This document shows, in pieces, positions 62,287 to 64,000 of a stretch of DNA of 64,000 nucleotides; the stretch's first letter is position 1, and every line of letters starts with the position of its first letter. The notes under the pieces were generated by a model. The model was not told the origin of the DNA. It saw only the letters and a program-made list of their open reading frames with translations, and made no database searches. The position numbers and the translations under genes are program-made. Origin of the DNA: Sanguibacter suaedae (GTDB lineage: Bacteria > Actinomycetota > Actinomycetes > Actinomycetales > Cellulomonadaceae); contig NZ_JAEINH010000006.1 in the NCBI RefSeq assembly GCF_016342785.1, forward strand, positions 175,496 to 239,495. Reading direction: 5' to 3'.

Positions 62287-64000
62287 GTGTCTCAAGTCCC
62301 GAAGCGGCTGCGCAACGGCGCGACAGCCGTCACCGTGGGAGCGCTCCTCTCAGCACCACTCGCCATGAGCGGCACCCTCACCGCGTCGAGCGCGGAAGCG
62401 CACGTCGACAACCCCTTCGCCGGGGCCGTCCAGTACGTCAACCCGGAATGGACCGCCAAGGTGGAGGCCGAGGCCGCGGCCGTCGCCGCCGACGACCCCA
62501 CCCTCGCGGCACGGATGCTCGCCATCAAGGACGAGCCCACGGCCGTCTGGATGGACCGCATCGGAGCCATCGGTGGGAACGTCGACGGTCCCGGCCTGAA
62601 GTTCCACCTCGACGAGGCGCTCGAGCAGAAGCAGGGCAGCACGCCGCTCGTCATCAACGTGGTCATCTACGACCTCCCCGGACGCGACTGCTTCGCGCTC
62701 GCCTCCAACGGGGAGCTCCCCGCCACGCCCGAGGGCATGAACCGCTACAAGACCGAGTACATCGACGTCATCGCCGACCTCCTCGACGAGCCCGAGTACG
62801 CCGACCTGCGCATCGTCACGACGATCGAGCCCGACTCGCTGCCCAACCTCACGACGAACATGAGCGAGCCGAAGTGCCAGGAGTCGGCGCCGTACTACAA
62901 GGAGGGCGTCGCGTACGCCCTCGACAAGCTCCACGCGATCCCCAACGTCTACACGTACGTGGACGCCGCCCACTCCGGCTGGCTCGGATGGCCCGACAAC
63001 GCAGCCGGATCCGTCCAGACCTTCGTCGAGGTGGCCCAGTCCACCGAGGACGGCTTCGCCTCGATCGACGGCTTCGTGACGAACACCGCGAACACCACGC
63101 CGCTCGTCGAGCCCAACCTGCCCGACCCGTCGCTGAACATCAACGGGATGCCCATCCGCTCGTCGTCGTTCTACGAGTGGAACTTCAACTTCGGTGAGAT
63201 CGACTGGACTGCCGACCTCTACTCGCGCCTGGTCGCCGCCGGCTTCCCGTCGTCGATCGGCATGCTCGTCGACACGTCCCGCAACGGCTGGGGCGGCCCG
63301 GACCGGCCCGCCGGCCCGAGCAGCGCCACGAACATCGACACCTACGTCGACGAGTCCCGCATCGACCGTCGCATCCACCGCGGCGCCTGGTGCAACCCGG
63401 CCGGTGCCGGCATCGGGGAGCGGCCCCAGGCCAACCCCGCCGGCTACGCCGACTCGCACCTCGACGCGTTCGTGTGGGTGAAGCCCCCGGGTGAGTCCGA
63501 CGGCTCGTCGTCCGAGATCCCCAACGACGAGGGCAAGGGCTTCGACCGCATGTGCGACCCGACCTTCGTGTCGCCCAAGCTCGAGAACCAGCTCACGGGC
63601 GCGCTGCCCGGAGCCCCCGTCTCCGGCAAGTGGTTCTCCGCACAGTTCCAGGAGCTCGTCGCCAACGCCTACCCGGTGATCCCGGCCACGGGCGAGCCCG
63701 ACCCGACGCCGGACCCCGACCCGGAGCCGACGCCGGACCCCGAGCCGACGCCGGACCCGGAGCCCACCCCGGACCCCGACCCGGAGCCCACCCCGGACCC
63801 CGACCCGACCGATGAGCCCACGGACGAGCCGACCGACCCGGCGCCGGGTGCCACGTGCGACGTCGCGTACACCACGAACGACTGGAACACCGGGTTCACC
63901 GCGTCGGTGACCATCACCAACACCGGCACCACCGCGCTGACCGGCTGGAACCTCGCCTTCCAGTTCCCCGCCGGCCAGCAGATCACCCAGGCCTGGTCCA
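62287..64000 (+). CDS. GH6 cellulase/cellobiohydrolase with CBM2 (cut by window edge)
   Basis: The secreted enzyme hydrolyses cellulose by inversion. The 571 visible residues comprise a signal peptide (1-38, cleaved near SSAEA), a GH6 catalytic domain (about 40-470), a linker of Pro/Asp/Glu/Thr repeats (about 470-520), and the start of a CBM2 (TCDVAYTTNDWNTGFTASVT). Catalytic features are VVIYDLPGRDC with D134 and TTIEPDSLPN with D183, VDAAHSGWLGW and FVWVKPPGESDG. It resembles exo-acting Cel6B/CbhA by the long loops. The GTG start follows GGAGG. The C-terminal part of CBM2 is beyond the edge. Confidence 0.92.
   Translation, partial: MSQVPKRLRNGATAVTVGALLSAPLAMSGTLTASSAEAHVDNPFAGAVQYVNPEWTAKVEAEAAAVAADDPTLAARMLAIKDEPTAVWMDRIGAIGGNVDGPGLKFHLDEALEQKQGSTPLVINVVIYDLPGRDCFALASNGELPATPEGMNRYKTEYIDVIADLLDEPEYADLRIVTTIEPDSLPNLTTNMSEPKCQESAPYYKEGVAYALDKLHAIPNVYTYVDAAHSGWLGWPDNAAGSVQTFVEVAQSTEDGFASIDGFVTNTANTTPLVEPNLPDPSLNINGMPIRSSSFYEWNFNFGEIDWTADLYSRLVAAGFPSSIGMLVDTSRNGWGGPDRPAGPSSATNIDTYVDESRIDRRIHRGAWCNPAGAGIGERPQANPAGYADSHLDAFVWVKPPGESDGSSSEIPNDEGKGFDRMCDPTFVSPKLENQLTGALPGAPVSGKWFSAQFQELVANAYPVIPATGEPDPTPDPDPEPTPDPEPTPDPEPTPDPDPEPTPDPDPTDEPTDEPTDPAPGATCDVAYTTNDWNTGFTASVTITNTGTTALTGWNLAFQFPAGQQITQAWS
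63693..63842 (+). repeat. Pro-Asp/Glu-Thr linker repeat of the cellulase
   Basis: About 50 codons of repeating DPTPDPEPTP-type units (PDP, PEPTPD, DEPT) form the flexible spacer between catalytic and cellulose-binding modules. The underlying DNA is a near-tandem repeat of short GC-rich units and may be hard to assemble. Confidence 0.85.

Noticed and set aside
63693..63842. Short tandem units that might suggest a repeat array
   Set aside because: They encode the Pro/Asp/Glu linker of the cellulase in frame, so they are not CRISPR or a non-coding repeat.

Overview
The window is a 64 kb piece of a very GC-rich actinobacterial chromosome. A Cellulomonas-like member of the Micrococcales fits best. 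It has a mycothiol gene (mshB), the actinobacterial trio of MSMEG_4193-type phosphatase, DUF3090 and SCO1664, an NnaR-type regulator, several apparently leaderless genes, and at the right edge a secreted GH6 cellulase with a Pro/Asp/Glu linker and a CBM2 module beside a LacI regulator. The genus is inferred from gene content only. I saw no tRNA, rRNA, CRISPR array, insertion sequence or phage gene. Genes are tightly packed and 56 coding sequences are called; two (citrate synthase at the left edge, cellulase at the right edge) are cut by the window.

Left part (1-11.4 kb): citrate synthase start, dapC and fdxA, then tyrA-pheA with a third gene that looks like a decayed prephenate dehydratase keeping its ACT domain, then a VanW-family envelope protein, a small membrane protein, mshB and typA. 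From 11.6 to 24.2 kb there are two complete oligopeptide-type ABC transporter operons in tandem, with the same order (lipoprotein, two permeases, fused double ATPase) and the same strand. Their upstream regions share an inverted repeat and a -10-like block at identical spacing, which points to common control.

Middle (24.4-36.5 kb): an FAD-dependent oxidoreductase, the phosphatase/DUF3090/SCO1664 trio, ychF, a two-gene ABC exporter, rmuC, ispH, xseA-xseB and a PfkB sugar kinase. From 36.5 to 49.6 kb: a sugar ABC importer with its own ATPase, carbonic anhydrase, fumarase, a PIN-PhoH protein, NhaA, and a ketodeoxygluconate kinase/aldolase pair divergent from an IclR regulator. The kinase/aldolase and regulator genes flank a striking palindromic operator. 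A universal stress protein closes this part.

Right part (49.6-64 kb): a nitrogen/molybdenum block with an NnaR-like HemD/winged-helix regulator, siroheme synthase, moaA-moaD, moaE, a moaC-moaB fusion, modABC and a molybdate-type HTH-TOBE regulator. It would supply siroheme and molybdenum cofactor, for example for nitrate assimilation, although no nitrate or nitrite reductase lies in the window. The most unusual gene follows: an 878-residue protein with a LacI-type sugar-binding domain but no DNA-binding domain, followed by a PAS domain and a GGDEF domain whose signature is degenerate. It is divergent from a normal LacI regulator, which is followed by the GH6 cellulase. I infer a sugar-sensing pair linked to cellulose use.

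The start codons of several genes lie 6-8 bases after a TANNNT box, which suggests leaderless transcripts. Strong hairpins mark most convergent gene ends.
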